Shown here piece by piece: positions 27,048 to 35,712 of a DNA stretch of 64,000 nucleotides. The stretch lies in contig DS022282.1 in assembly GCA_000153745.1 (NCBI GenBank), forward strand, positions 354,027-418,026, given 5' to 3'. The notes beneath the pieces are model-generated. The model worked only from the letters and a program-made list of their open reading frames with translations, did not search any database and was not told the origin of the DNA. Both the position numbers and the translations under genes were made by a program. Source of the stretch: Rhodobacterales bacterium HTCC2255 (lineage in GTDB: Bacteria > Pseudomonadota > Alphaproteobacteria > Rhodobacterales > Rhodobacteraceae). Numbering within the stretch: the stretch's first letter is position 1; the number at the start of each line of letters is the position of its first letter.

Positions 27048-27824
27048 CTAAAAAGTCCTTTTGATTACTTTACTAAAAAGTAATAGTTTTTTTATAAATT
27101 CAGATGGATAAAGTATTCCCGAAATTACACTTTTTGGATTTTTCTGTACCTTTATCAAAATACCTTTTGAAAGCCATGCAAGCCTGAGCGCAGGAATAGC
27201 TGACTTATCTGAAAACACTACAGAGTTCATTTTATTTAAAGCTGTATTTGCTAATAAAGAGACAGCATTTTCAGTCCCATTGACCAAAGGGTATCTATTA
27301 TTTTCTTCAAGAATTGGGATCGCAACAAATAGCCGTGCTATTCCATCACCATAACCGTATTCTTTTGCTGAATTTATATCAGAAAAAGGCATTCCAACTG
27401 CCAAACATGCCAATGCCATCAAATTACCTGAAGTTGCCATAATATAATCATCAAATGCATACGCGTGGTCATGCGGTTTTTTGTAAATATCCCATCGTCT
27501 TGCATTTATTAATTCGATAAATAATTGTTTTGGTAAGTTTTTCTGTTTAATCAATTTTGCGAGTGGGATTATTACTTCATGCTTGCGTATTGTATTTCCC
27601 TGAAATATTTCATCGATACTATCTATCCACCATTGTAGGCGCATCTCTGAAATCATTGGCTCCTTAGTAACCCACGGGGCTCTAACGACCTCTAAATTAA
27701 AAGCAAAAATAACAAAAAGCGCACCCCGTTCTTTTACTGGAGCGCTCATTATTGCTAAAAATCTATCGTGGTCTCCACGACGAACGAGATCAGCACAATT
27801 ACCAATATCTTCTTCAAAATTCAT
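27048..27824 (-). CDS. Squalene/phytoene synthase-fold protein, NDUFAF6-like
   Basis: A 258-residue protein of the trans-isoprenyl diphosphate synthase fold. I see LQWWIDSIDEIFQG (63-76) and a weak helix YAFDDYIMATSGNLMALA, but not the paired DxxxD metal sites that phytoene and squalene synthases need. Mitochondrial NDUFAF6, a complex I assembly factor, has the same degenerate form and alphaproteobacterial relatives, so an assembly role is more likely than isoprenoid synthesis. The call rests on motif loss, not on a search. Its ATG overlaps the cimA stop (TAATG). Confidence 0.65.
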   Translation of the reverse strand: MNFEEDIGNCADLVRRGDHDRFLAIMSAPVKERGALFVIFAFNLEVVRAPWVTKEPMISEMRLQWWIDSIDEIFQGNTIRKHEVIIPLAKLIKQKNLPKQLFIELINARRWDIYKKPHDHAYAFDDYIMATSGNLMALACLAVGMPFSDINSAKEYGYGDGIARLFVAIPILEENNRYPLVNGTENAVSLLANTALNKMNSVVFSDKSAIPALRLAWLSKGILIKVQKNPKSVISGILYPSEFIKKLLLFSKVIKRTF

Positions 27825-29446
27825 TATTCGGGCTTCATATTATCACGAATTAATTTCCAATTAATAGCGTCCAATAAAGCTTCAAAACTTGCGTCGACAA
27901 TATTAGCGGAAACACCCACAGTAGACCACCTCCTACCCTGACCATCTTGACTATCGATTATGACCCTAGTCACCGCATCCGTTCCACTACCAGTAATTCT
28001 CACCTTATAATCAGTTAAAGTCATATCATCGATACAGTTTTGATATGGCCCTAAATCTTTGGCCAATGCTTTAGACAATGCATTTACTGGACCTTGATCA
28101 CCACAATCTGGATCCATACTTTCCGAAACAGACAAAACTTTATTTTTTCCTATTTTAGCAACAACAACTGCTTCTGACAAAGAGACCATATTGCCATATT
28201 TATTTTTTCGTTTTTCTACAGTTACCCGATAACGTTTGATCTCAAAAAAAGTTGGTAGTTGACCTAAAATTTTACGTGCGACTAATTCAAATGATGCTTG
28301 AGCACTATCATATGCATAGCCTCGATCCTCACGATCTTTAATGGCATTCAATATTTCACTTAACCGACTATCTTGTGAATTAATTTCAAGACCAGCGTCC
28401 ATTAACCTTTTCTTGAGATTTGACTGCCCTGCCTGATTAGACATTGGAATTATACGTTCATTCCCAACAACACTAGGATCGATATGTTCATAGGTTTGAG
28501 GATCCTTTAAGATAGCTGACGCATGAAGTCCTGCTTTATGCGCAAATGCAGATGAACCTACATATGCAGCCCATTTGTCTGGTACCCTATTTAAAATATC
28601 ATCTAATGTCCTTGAGATGCTTGTGAGAGAACTCAATTTATTAAGATCAACACCTGTTTCATATAGACTTGAATATGGATCTTTTAGGAGCAGAGTCGGT
28701 ATGAGGGTTACTAGATTTGCATTACCACAGCGCTCACCAAGACCGTTTAAAGTCCCTTGAACTTGCCTAGCTCCCGCATCAATGGCAGCTAATGAATTCG
28801 CAATTGCATGCTCAGTATCATTATGTGTGTGGATACCTATGCGATCTCCTGGAATACCACTGTCAATTACTGCTTTTGTTGCTGAGAATACTTGTGATGG
28901 TAACGCTCCACCATTTGTATCACACAAGACAATCCACCTTGCACCAGCTTCATAAGCAACTTTTGCTGCTTTCAATGCATAATTAGGATTCTCGCGATAT
29001 CCATCAAAAAAATGTTCACAATCAAAAAGTGCTTCGCGCCCCTTAGAGACAATGTGCCTCACACTATCTGAAATATTGCTTAAATTCTCTTCTAAAGAAA
29101 TTCCTAATGCTTTTGTTACATGAAAATCATGTGTTTTTCCAACCAAGCAAACACCTGGTGTATTTGCGTTTAACACTGCAGATAGAACTTCATCATTCTC
29201 AGCTGATTTACCTGATCGTTTTGTCATGCCAAAAGCTGTGAAAGTTGCTTTTAATTGCGGGTTAGTATTAAAAAAATCACTGTCTGTTGGGTTTGCACCA
29301 GGCCAACCACCTTCAACATAATCAATACCTAATTCATCTAAAGCATTTGAAATACGGATTTTATCATCAACTGTAAAATTTACACCTTGAGTTTGTTGTC
29401 CATCTCGAAGAGTTGTATCATATAAGTAAATTCTTTCACGCTTCAT
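27824..29446 (-). CDS. cimA: Citramalate synthase
   Basis: Condenses pyruvate with acetyl-CoA to (R)-citramalate, a threonine-independent entry to isoleucine synthesis. The 540-residue length, the start motif [15 protein letters not shown] (10-24) and [12 protein letters not shown] are those of the CimA group rather than LeuA. The metal site HTHND is near 207, and the C-terminal LeuA-type regulatory domain (about 410-540) is present, so isoleucine feedback is likely. It overlaps cysS by 4 bp and the following gene by 1 bp in a tight three-gene operon. Confidence 0.9.
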   Translation of the reverse strand: MKRERIYLYDTTLRDGQQTQGVNFTVDDKIRISNALDELGIDYVEGGWPGANPTDSDFFNTNPQLKATFTAFGMTKRSGKSAENDEVLSAVLNANTPGVCLVGKTHDFHVTKALGISLEENLSNISDSVRHIVSKGREALFDCEHFFDGYRENPNYALKAAKVAYEAGARWIVLCDTNGGALPSQVFSATKAVIDSGIPGDRIGIHTHNDTEHAIANSLAAIDAGARQVQGTLNGLGERCGNANLVTLIPTLLLKDPYSSLYETGVDLNKLSSLTSISRTLDDILNRVPDKWAAYVGSSAFAHKAGLHASAILKDPQTYEHIDPSVVGNERIIPMSNQAGQSNLKKRLMDAGLEINSQDSRLSEILNAIKDREDRGYAYDSAQASFELVARKILGQLPTFFEIKRYRVTVEKRKNKYGNMVSLSEAVVVAKIGKNKVLSVSESMDPDCGDQGPVNALSKALAKDLGPYQNCIDDMTLTDYKVRITGSGTDAVTRVIIDSQDGQGRRWSTVGVSANIVDASFEALLDAINWKLIRDNMKPE

Positions 29447-30810
29447 AAAAAATCCTCCAGCAAAGAGCTATTAAACTTTGGGCCCTTGATAAGTTTTATC
29501 CCATCTTTACTCATTTGCACATCTAGACCTGCGGATATAAATAAATTTTTTAAATTATCCAATTCAGTAAATTCTTTTGTTTTCATAGCCTTATCTCTTG
29601 ATGCTAATATTATTTCTTCAAGTTTTGATAAGTCAAAAGTATTTTCCTTTACCCAAGCACCCATCTGGTCACTCAACAAGCCAAGAATTTGAGCAGATGA
29701 TTTTAATTCTTCTATATTTCCACTTTTTGCAAGCCCATGAAGTACTGTTAGAGCTTTTGAAGTATTTAAATCGTCATTTAGTGCATCAATTACACCTTTA
29801 GAAATATGCTTTGTGACCTGAACACCATTAGTTAGTTTTCGCCATTTACGTAAAGTTAATTCAGCCTCTTCAGCTTTTTTAACTGTCCAATCCATTGGCT
29901 TGGAATAATGAGTGCTCAAATATACAAATCTAACAACTTCACCAGAGAACCCTTTATCCAACAATTCCTTAACAGAGAAAAAGTTTCCAAGTGACTTAGA
30001 CATTTTCTTGCCCTCGACTTGAAGCATTTCATTATGAAGCCAAACATTTGCAAAGCTATCTTGCCCACAACATGCACAACTTTGTGCTATTTCATTTTCG
30101 TGATGCGGAAACTGCAGGTCTAATCCACCACCATGAATATCAAACTTTTCACCAAATAATGCTCTCGCCATTGCAGAACATTCAATATGCCAACCTGGCC
30201 GCCCAAATCCCCAAGGACTTTCCCAACCAGGTTGATCATTATTTGATGGCTTCCAAAGAACAAAATCCATAGGGTTTCGCTTATATGGAGCAACTTCGAC
30301 ACGTGCACCTGCGATCATGTCATCAATAGAGCGCCCTGATAATTCTCCATAAGCCTCATATGAGCTAACATCGAACAATACATGGCCTTCTGCAACATAT
30401 GCATGTCCTTTTTTTATTAATTCAGAGGACATTTCAATCATTTCAGATATGTATTCTGTAGCTCTTGGTGCATAATCTGGCTCCAAGGCACCCAAAGCAG
30501 TCATATCTTCGATATACCAATTAATGGTTTCATTCGTAATCTCACGGATAGATTTTCCTGTTGAAATGGCTTTGATATTAATTTTATCGTCAACGTCAGT
30601 GAAATTTCTGGCATAGCTCACAGAATTAATTCCATAGGTATGCCTTAGCAATCGATAAAGAATATCAAAAACAACAACAGGTCGAGCATTTCCAATATGC
30701 GCTCTATCATATACAGTCGGTCCACAAACATACATGCGTACATTTCTTTCATCTATGGGCTTAAAAGCCTCTTTTGTACGGTTTTTGACGTTATAAAGCT
30801 TAATAGACAT
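29443..30810 (-). CDS. cysS: Cysteinyl-tRNA synthetase
   Basis: Class I aminoacyl-tRNA synthetase for cysteine. The 455-residue protein has the HIGH-type motif AHIGNARP (37-44), KMSKS at 269-273, zinc ligands C29, C211, H236 and E240, and the anticodon-binding helical C-terminus. I start at ATG 30810 (MSIKLYN), preceded by GGAGGAAATG; the upstream ATG at 30843 adds 11 residues foreign to the family and overlies that ribosome site. cimA follows with a 4-bp overlap. Confidence 0.95.
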   Translation of the reverse strand: MSIKLYNVKNRTKEAFKPIDERNVRMYVCGPTVYDRAHIGNARPVVVFDILYRLLRHTYGINSVSYARNFTDVDDKINIKAISTGKSIREITNETINWYIEDMTALGALEPDYAPRATEYISEMIEMSSELIKKGHAYVAEGHVLFDVSSYEAYGELSGRSIDDMIAGARVEVAPYKRNPMDFVLWKPSNNDQPGWESPWGFGRPGWHIECSAMARALFGEKFDIHGGGLDLQFPHHENEIAQSCACCGQDSFANVWLHNEMLQVEGKKMSKSLGNFFSVKELLDKGFSGEVVRFVYLSTHYSKPMDWTVKKAEEAELTLRKWRKLTNGVQVTKHISKGVIDALNDDLNTSKALTVLHGLAKSGNIEELKSSAQILGLLSDQMGAWVKENTFDLSKLEEIILASRDKAMKTKEFTELDNLKNLFISAGLDVQMSKDGIKLIKGPKFNSSLLEDFL

Positions 30811-30981
30811 ATTTTTCTCACATTTCCTCCTTTCAAGTATCACTTTGCTAAAAGAATGAAAATAAAGAACCTTATCTAAAGCGAAGTAATTATTTTGAAT
30901 AATAAATGTTTTAATGTATTTTAAATTGCTACTTTAACATTAAAAGCTTATCTTTTTTGATTAGAGTACGGGGTAAGTAAA

Positions 30982-31800
30982 ATGATTTTATTAAAAAATT
31001 TATTGATATTTTTCTTTTTGTTATTTGCAACTAATTCATCTGCAAAAAGCTTTCCTGTGCAAACCACTCCATATATTAGTGATTATGCAAATCTTTTAGA
31101 TCCAGAAACTGAAGCTCGTCTTACTAAAACAATAGTAAAACTTAGACAAGATTTAGATTTAGAATTAACTATAGCTACAATTGAAACTCGATATGATTAT
31201 GGAAATTTCAATTCTATAGAAGAATTTTCATATGGACTTTTTAAAAGTTGGAACCTTGGAAATTTAGCAAGAAATGATGGCGTCTTAATCTTGATATCTC
31301 GCTCAGATGGCGAAATGCGCATCGAAGTTGGGTCAAGCTATGGTGAAATATACAATAAAAGAATGGGTTTAGTCATTCAGAACCATTTTTTACCATACTT
31401 TCAGGGCAATCAAATAGCAGAGGGCATTGAGCTAGGAACATATGAGATAATTAATAGATTGCAGCCAACATATGATATTATTGATCCAAACCAACTAGAT
31501 AAAATTACATTAAGTGCAGCAATTAAACGCACAAGTTTTTGGCGTGTGATAGAAGATAAATATCTTTTAATTGTATTTATTGGCATAGTACTCTTTTTGA
31601 ATTTTGAGACTAGAATGCGAGATATTTTGATTGGATTGCAAAGATGTCCAAATTGCCGAAGAGGCCAATTGAGAAGAGAAAAAACTATTAAAAAACGTAG
31701 AACCACATCTAAACCTGGCAAAGAACTTATGAAAACGTTTTGTAATAGTTGTGATTATAGTTCAGTTGAGCACAGATCTATACCTTCTATTCGAGATTGA
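30982..31800 (+). CDS. TPM-domain membrane protein with C-terminal zinc ribbon
   Basis: A 272-residue exported/membrane protein. A signal peptide (about 1-21, ending NSSAKS) is followed by a TPM domain at 27-165 (ISDYANLLDPETEARL, GVLILISRSDGEMRIEVG), the fold of YgcG and plant thylakoid TLP18.3. A membrane helix spans about 190-207, and the cytoplasmic tail has two cysteine pairs (CPNC and CNSC) that form a zinc-ribbon-like unit. Function is unknown; TPM domains bind phosphate-like ligands in some proteins. It is followed by an inverted repeat. Confidence 0.78.
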   Translation: MILLKNLLIFFFLLFATNSSAKSFPVQTTPYISDYANLLDPETEARLTKTIVKLRQDLDLELTIATIETRYDYGNFNSIEEFSYGLFKSWNLGNLARNDGVLILISRSDGEMRIEVGSSYGEIYNKRMGLVIQNHFLPYFQGNQIAEGIELGTYEIINRLQPTYDIIDPNQLDKITLSAAIKRTSFWRVIEDKYLLIVFIGIVLFLNFETRMRDILIGLQRCPNCRRGQLRREKTIKKRRTTSKPGKELMKTFCNSCDYSSVEHRSIPSIRD

Positions 31801-31824
31801 AGGTGAAGTGATCAGGATGATAAC

Positions 31825-31860
31825 GTATCTAAATTTCTAAAGGGGACTAAATTTAGATAC
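31825..31860. repeat. Perfect 12-bp inverted repeat after the TPM gene
   Basis: GTATCTAAATTT at 31825-31836 is matched by its exact complement at 31849-31860, with a 12-base loop. It starts 24 bp past the TPM stop. No T run follows on the plus strand, so it is a weak terminator at best; a stabilising 3' hairpin or a protein site are alternatives. Confidence 0.6.
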
Positions 31861-32247
31861 GCATTTAATATGTGGCGTACGTTCAATTTATTTCAAGGTT
31901 AAAGATTGAAGTGTTTGCAGGGTGATTAATATAAACTTTAAAGAGTTAACCAGATTTTATTCAATGAGTATGCTTATTCATATTATGACTAAAACATATT
32001 TAAATAAAAAAATTTCCTAACAATCTCTGCCTCCAGCTAAATAAATAGTAAATTTTCCAATTATTTGTAATATTTATTTAAAAAAAACTTTACAGAATCT
32101 AATATCTGCAGCAATCTTTATCCATGATTGATTTAGATTGGATGACATGTTTAATTTCTCGCACTATTGGTGCCGGGCGTGGACGTGCTGCAAGAGGATC
32201 ACCAAATACTTTTTGAGACAAATTTTTAATTCAAAAAGGGATATTAT
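31861..32247. other. Long intergenic region with a possible small ORF
   Basis: Together with the preceding repeat, this is the only gap over 300 bp in the window (31801-32247). Most of it is very AT-rich and featureless. A sharply more GC-rich patch at about 32160-32205 can be read as a 30-codon frame on the plus strand (ATG at 32125, stop at 32215-32217) or as a 40-codon frame on the minus strand (TTG at about 32223, stop at 32101-32103). Neither has a convincing ribosome site. The last 20 bases carry the AAAAAGGGATA ribosome site of the mttB-like gene. Confidence 0.4.
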
Positions 32248-33786
32248 ATGACAAATGTTACTCGTAGATCAGGTGGTCGCTCAGCTCGGCAAGCTTTGAG
32301 ATCTTCAAAATTATCTGATGATCTAAGACCAATCAGGCCAGGTATGGAAGGTGGTAAATATAAACCACTTTCTGAGTCTGACACACTAAGAATTCACCAC
32401 GCAGCTCTTGATGCTTTAGAGCAAATTGGACTAGCTGACGCACCCCCAAGTGGGGTAGAAATATTAACTAATGCAGGCGCAATACTAGGAGATGATGGTA
32501 GAATTAGATTTCCTCGTGCATTGGTTGAAGACATGCTAGCGAAAGCTGCTAAATCAATCACCTTATATTCTCGAGATGGTAAAAATGATTTAGATATTGG
32601 TGGTAATCGTGTTCACTATGGTACAGCAGGAGCTGCAGTGAATCTTGTTGATATCGATGGAAATAATTACCGTGAATGTTTACTCCAAGATCTTCACGAT
32701 GCAGCTAAAATAACGCAGCAGCTTGACAATATACACTTTTTCCAAAGACCGATGGTATGTAGAGATATCGCAGATAATTTTGAAATGGATATGAACACTA
32801 TTTATGGTGCAACATCTGGAACTTCAAAACACATAGGATCTAGCTTTACTGAACCATCTTTTATTCCTGGAATTTTAGAACTTATATATGACATTGCAGG
32901 TGGTGAGGATGCGTTTCGTGAACGACCATTCATATCAAATAGTAATTGCTTTGTTGTGCCGCCAATGAAATTTGCCACTGAAGCATGTGAAGTGATGGAA
33001 GCATGTATTCGTGGTGGCATGCCAGTATTATTACTTTCAGCGGGAATGGCTGGTGCAACTGCACCTTCAACCGTTGCTGGTGCAATTGTACAAGCTGTAG
33101 CAGAATGTCTTGCAGGCATTGTATATGTAAATGCTATGAAGCCTGGACATCCTGCAATATTTGGCACTTGGCCTTTTGGATTAGATTTAAGGACTGGTGC
33201 AATGAGTGTCGGATCTGGGGAACAAGCATTATTAACCGCAGGATGCGCCCAAATGCATAAATTTTATGGTGTTCCTGGAGGTGCAGCTGCTGGTGCATCG
33301 GACTCAAAAATGCCTGATATGCAAGCAGGTTGGGAACAAATGTGTTCAAGCGTAATGGCTGGGTTATCTGGATTAAACATGGTTTATGAGGCAGCAGGCA
33401 TGCATGCTTCTTTACTTGGTTTTTGTCATGAATCATTAATACTAGGTGATGATTTAATTGGTCAATCAATGCGATGCGTGAGGGGTATTGAGGTAAACGA
33501 TGAGACATTAGCTTTAGATCAAATTGCAGATGTATGTTTAAATGGCCCTGGCCATTATCTAGGCACTGATCAAACATTGGGTAGAATGCAATCTGATCAT
33601 GTTTATCCTCAATTAGGGGATAGAACCAGTCCAAAAGAATGGGCTGAAATTGGAAAGCCCGTATTAACTGAAAAAGCCACAAAAATAAAAGAAGACATTT
33701 TATCAAAACCATCAGAAGTTGCTTTTGATCCTATCCTTGATGCAAATCTCAGAAAGAAATACAAAATACACTTAAATATGAACTAA
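32248..33786 (+). CDS. Trimethylamine methyltransferase (MttB) superfamily protein, non-pyrrolysine type
   Basis: Corrinoid-dependent methyltransferases of this superfamily move a methyl group from a quaternary or tertiary amine to a corrinoid protein. The 512-residue protein has an arginine-rich start, then the MttB barrel (GTAGAAVNLVD, YGATSGTSKHIG, GTWPFGLDLRTGAMSVG, PGGAAAGASDSKMPD). The frame is continuous, so there is no in-frame amber pyrrolysine codon; such homologues include glycine betaine methyltransferase. No cognate corrinoid protein lies nearby. AAAGGG precedes the ATG. A HupE-type permease follows after 13 bp. The substrate is unassigned. Confidence 0.88.
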   Translation: MTNVTRRSGGRSARQALRSSKLSDDLRPIRPGMEGGKYKPLSESDTLRIHHAALDALEQIGLADAPPSGVEILTNAGAILGDDGRIRFPRALVEDMLAKAAKSITLYSRDGKNDLDIGGNRVHYGTAGAAVNLVDIDGNNYRECLLQDLHDAAKITQQLDNIHFFQRPMVCRDIADNFEMDMNTIYGATSGTSKHIGSSFTEPSFIPGILELIYDIAGGEDAFRERPFISNSNCFVVPPMKFATEACEVMEACIRGGMPVLLLSAGMAGATAPSTVAGAIVQAVAECLAGIVYVNAMKPGHPAIFGTWPFGLDLRTGAMSVGSGEQALLTAGCAQMHKFYGVPGGAAAGASDSKMPDMQAGWEQMCSSVMAGLSGLNMVYEAAGMHASLLGFCHESLILGDDLIGQSMRCVRGIEVNDETLALDQIADVCLNGPGHYLGTDQTLGRMQSDHVYPQLGDRTSPKEWAEIGKPVLTEKATKIKEDILSKPSEVAFDPILDANLRKKYKIHLNMN

Positions 33787-33799
33787 CAAAGGGCTTAAA

Positions 33800-34375
33800 A
33801 TGAACAAATACATATTTTCGACAGCCTTATTATATTTCTTTTCTACGGATTTAGCGTTTGCCGTTGGTGGTACGGCAAGCGTTCTAACTGGTTTATTGCA
33901 CCCTATTCTTGGTTTTGACCATTTAATTGCTATGATAGCTGTGGGTTTATTATCAATCCAAATTGGTGGAAAACACATTTTAGGATTGCCTGCATGTTTT
34001 GTTTTAATACTTTTTATTGGAGCATTAATTGGGCTTTTGGCCATTCCAATACCCCAAGTTGAAGGTGTAATTAGCCTATCAGTAATAGTTCTTGGAATTG
34101 CTATTGCATCTCAATCTAGAATTGGCATTTGGATAGCTTATCCAATTGTGGCAATATTTGCCTTTTTTCATGGGCATGCACATGGTGGTGAAATACCCTC
34201 TTTAGGAAACCCAACATCATATATCACTGGCTTTTCAATTGCATCGGCTATTTTACATTTTCTTGGCATCGGAATTGGCACCATTTCAAGAACAAAAAAA
34301 ATTAGATCAATGATAGGTGCTGCATTCGCTGGGATAGGATTACATATGATATTGTTGATATATGGTTTAATTTAG
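33800..34375 (+). CDS. HupE/UreJ-family metal permease
   Basis: A 191-residue membrane protein with a cleavable-looking N-terminus (about 1-21, TDLAFA) and six hydrophobic segments. The metal-site signatures of HupE/UreJ are present: GLLHPILGFDHLIAMIAVG near 31-49 and FFHGHAHGGEIP near 114-125. The family takes up nickel or cobalt. It starts 13 bp after the MttB-superfamily gene, so the two share a transcript; because that enzyme needs a cobalt corrinoid, cobalt is the more likely ion here (inference). No hydrogenase or urease gene is nearby. Confidence 0.88.
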   Translation: MNKYIFSTALLYFFSTDLAFAVGGTASVLTGLLHPILGFDHLIAMIAVGLLSIQIGGKHILGLPACFVLILFIGALIGLLAIPIPQVEGVISLSVIVLGIAIASQSRIGIWIAYPIVAIFAFFHGHAHGGEIPSLGNPTSYITGFSIASAILHFLGIGIGTISRTKKIRSMIGAAFAGIGLHMILLIYGLI

Positions 34376-34818
34376 TCAGGCACTCTAAAAAAAACAGTCT
34401 TCTCACCCATTGGCCCAAAATCAAAATTAAACCTTAAAGTTTCACTTGGGATTAAAGTAGAGTCTGTCAATAAGCGAAAACTCTTTTCAGATGTTTCGAA
34501 TTGTTCTCCAGGAGACAGCTGTAAGAAATCCAACTCTGACCAAATCGTTTTTCCGAATATGTTAAACCCACGTTCAATTTTAGCATTAGTTTTTTCCATA
34601 CTAAACTGCATAACTTCAATATTTCTTAAAATGATAGGCACAGATAAAGAATTTGTAAGTTTAAGCTCAAGGGCTTTCCAAATTAGATTATCAGCCATGA
34701 TATTGTTACTATGAATCTCAATATTTACTTCTTCAATGTTATCATTGTGCCCAATTTCAGCATGAGAGATATTTACGGAAAGTAATATAAAGAAAATAGA
34801 TAATATAAGCTTTTTCAT
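34372..34818 (-). CDS. Exported hypothetical protein
   Basis: I do not recognise this 148-residue protein. It starts with a clear signal peptide (KKLILSIFFILLSVNISHA, cleavage near 20). The remainder is predicted to be beta-rich: LELKLTNSLSVPIILRNIEV, a central WSELDFLQLSPGEQF and a final FNFDFGPMGEKTVFFRV. The layout is reminiscent of the periplasmic copper chaperone PCuAC, but the His/Met copper ligands are absent. It overlaps the HupE gene end by 4 bp tail to tail and lies 12 bp downstream of marC on the same strand, so it is probably co-transcribed with marC. Confidence 0.6.
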   Translation of the reverse strand: MKKLILSIFFILLSVNISHAEIGHNDNIEEVNIEIHSNNIMADNLIWKALELKLTNSLSVPIILRNIEVMQFSMEKTNAKIERGFNIFGKTIWSELDFLQLSPGEQFETSEKSFRLLTDSTLIPSETLRFNFDFGPMGEKTVFFRVPD

Positions 34819-34830
34819 GACAGTTAACTT

Positions 34831-35442
34831 TTAAATAACCCCTAGTCCATTCAAGCCATCAACTACGAATTGAACGGATAACGCAGCCAACAGCATGCCC
34901 ATTAATCTTGTGATTACGTTGATACCAGTTTTGCCCAACAATCTTTCAAATGGACCACCCAAAGAAAAGAATATGAATGTTAGAAACACCACTGAAATCA
35001 TCGCAGATAAAACTACCAAAGTAGATGTAACGCCTGAAACATCGCTATCTAGCAACAAAATCATCGTAGCCATAGAACCCGGTCCCGCTATTAATGGTGT
35101 AGCAAGGGGAAAAACTGAAGGATCATCGTGAACATCCATTTCAGTTTGCTCTTCTCTACGCTGACCGCGTTTACTAAATAGCATCTCTACCGCGGTTAAA
35201 AAAAGAAGTAGCCCGCCAGATATTTTAAAAGCAGGCATACCTATACCTATAAAGCTTAATAAATTTTCTCCAAGCAAACCAAATAGTAGTAATATTCCAA
35301 GTGCAACTGAACATGCCCTTAATCCTATTTTTAAACGATTTTTATTATTACCAAGTGTTAAAGATATAAAAATTGGTAGTAATCCAATTGGATCAATTAC
35401 CAAAAATAGCATTACAAATGCAGTTACAAATAATTCAAACAT
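34831..35442 (-). CDS. MarC/UPF0056-family membrane protein
   Basis: A 203-residue protein with six hydrophobic helices and the MarC pattern: FLVIDPIGLLPIFISLT near 15-31, GGLLLFLTAVEMLF, and PLATPLIAGPGSMATMILL near 112-130. Members are inner-membrane proteins once linked to multiple antibiotic resistance, a link later withdrawn; function is unknown. It is transcribed divergently from the DEAD-box gene and is followed by the exported hypothetical protein after 12 bp. Confidence 0.9.
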   Translation of the reverse strand: MFELFVTAFVMLFLVIDPIGLLPIFISLTLGNNKNRLKIGLRACSVALGILLLFGLLGENLLSFIGIGMPAFKISGGLLLFLTAVEMLFSKRGQRREEQTEMDVHDDPSVFPLATPLIAGPGSMATMILLLDSDVSGVTSTLVVLSAMISVVFLTFIFFSLGGPFERLLGKTGINVITRLMGMLLAALSVQFVVDGLNGLGVI

Positions 35443-35610
35443 TTAAGAATCCAAAAAATACAATTAGATAACATTCTATCCATTTTCTTTATATTTATTA
35501 CAAGGAAAAGGTTATACTTTTATCAGTTTAACACTATACATTGGCTCAAATAAGGAATATCGCGCCACAATAGGCAAAGTTTTGCGTTTTTGGGTTTTAG
35601 CATTCTAGCC

Positions 35611-35696
35611 TTTTGGTAACATTTGGGGTTTACCAAAAATTGGATGTTAACCTGTAGTGATCCTCCCACTGGCTTAAGCCATGGAACACTGCCATG
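35611..35696 (+). promoter_or_regulatory. Structured leader upstream of the DEAD-box helicase gene
   Basis: Three symmetric elements follow each other in the 270-bp gap before the helicase. TTTTGGTAA at 35611-35619 pairs with 35630-35638. TGGCTTAAGCCA at 35670-35681 is self-complementary. CATGG at 35680-35684 pairs with CCATG at 35692-35696. The patch is GC-richer than its surroundings. It looks like a folded 5' leader, as seen in cold-regulated helicase mRNAs, but the class is not identified. Confidence 0.45.
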
Positions 35697-35712
35697 ATAA
35701 GAAATAATAATT

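Noticed and set aside
27048-27824. Phytoene or squalene synthase for carotenoids or hopanoids
   Set aside because: The aspartate-rich catalytic motifs are not visible, and no other isoprenoid genes are in the window.
33134-33712. 192-codon minus-strand frame inside the MttB-superfamily gene
   Set aside because: A shadow of a strong, motif-bearing gene on the plus strand.
32248-33786. Pyrrolysine-containing trimethylamine methyltransferase
   Set aside because: The reading frame is continuous for 512 codons with no in-frame TAG, so it is a non-pyrrolysine homologue.
34372-34818. Periplasmic copper chaperone PCuAC
   Set aside because: The beta-rich layout is similar, but the His/Met copper ligands of that family are missing.
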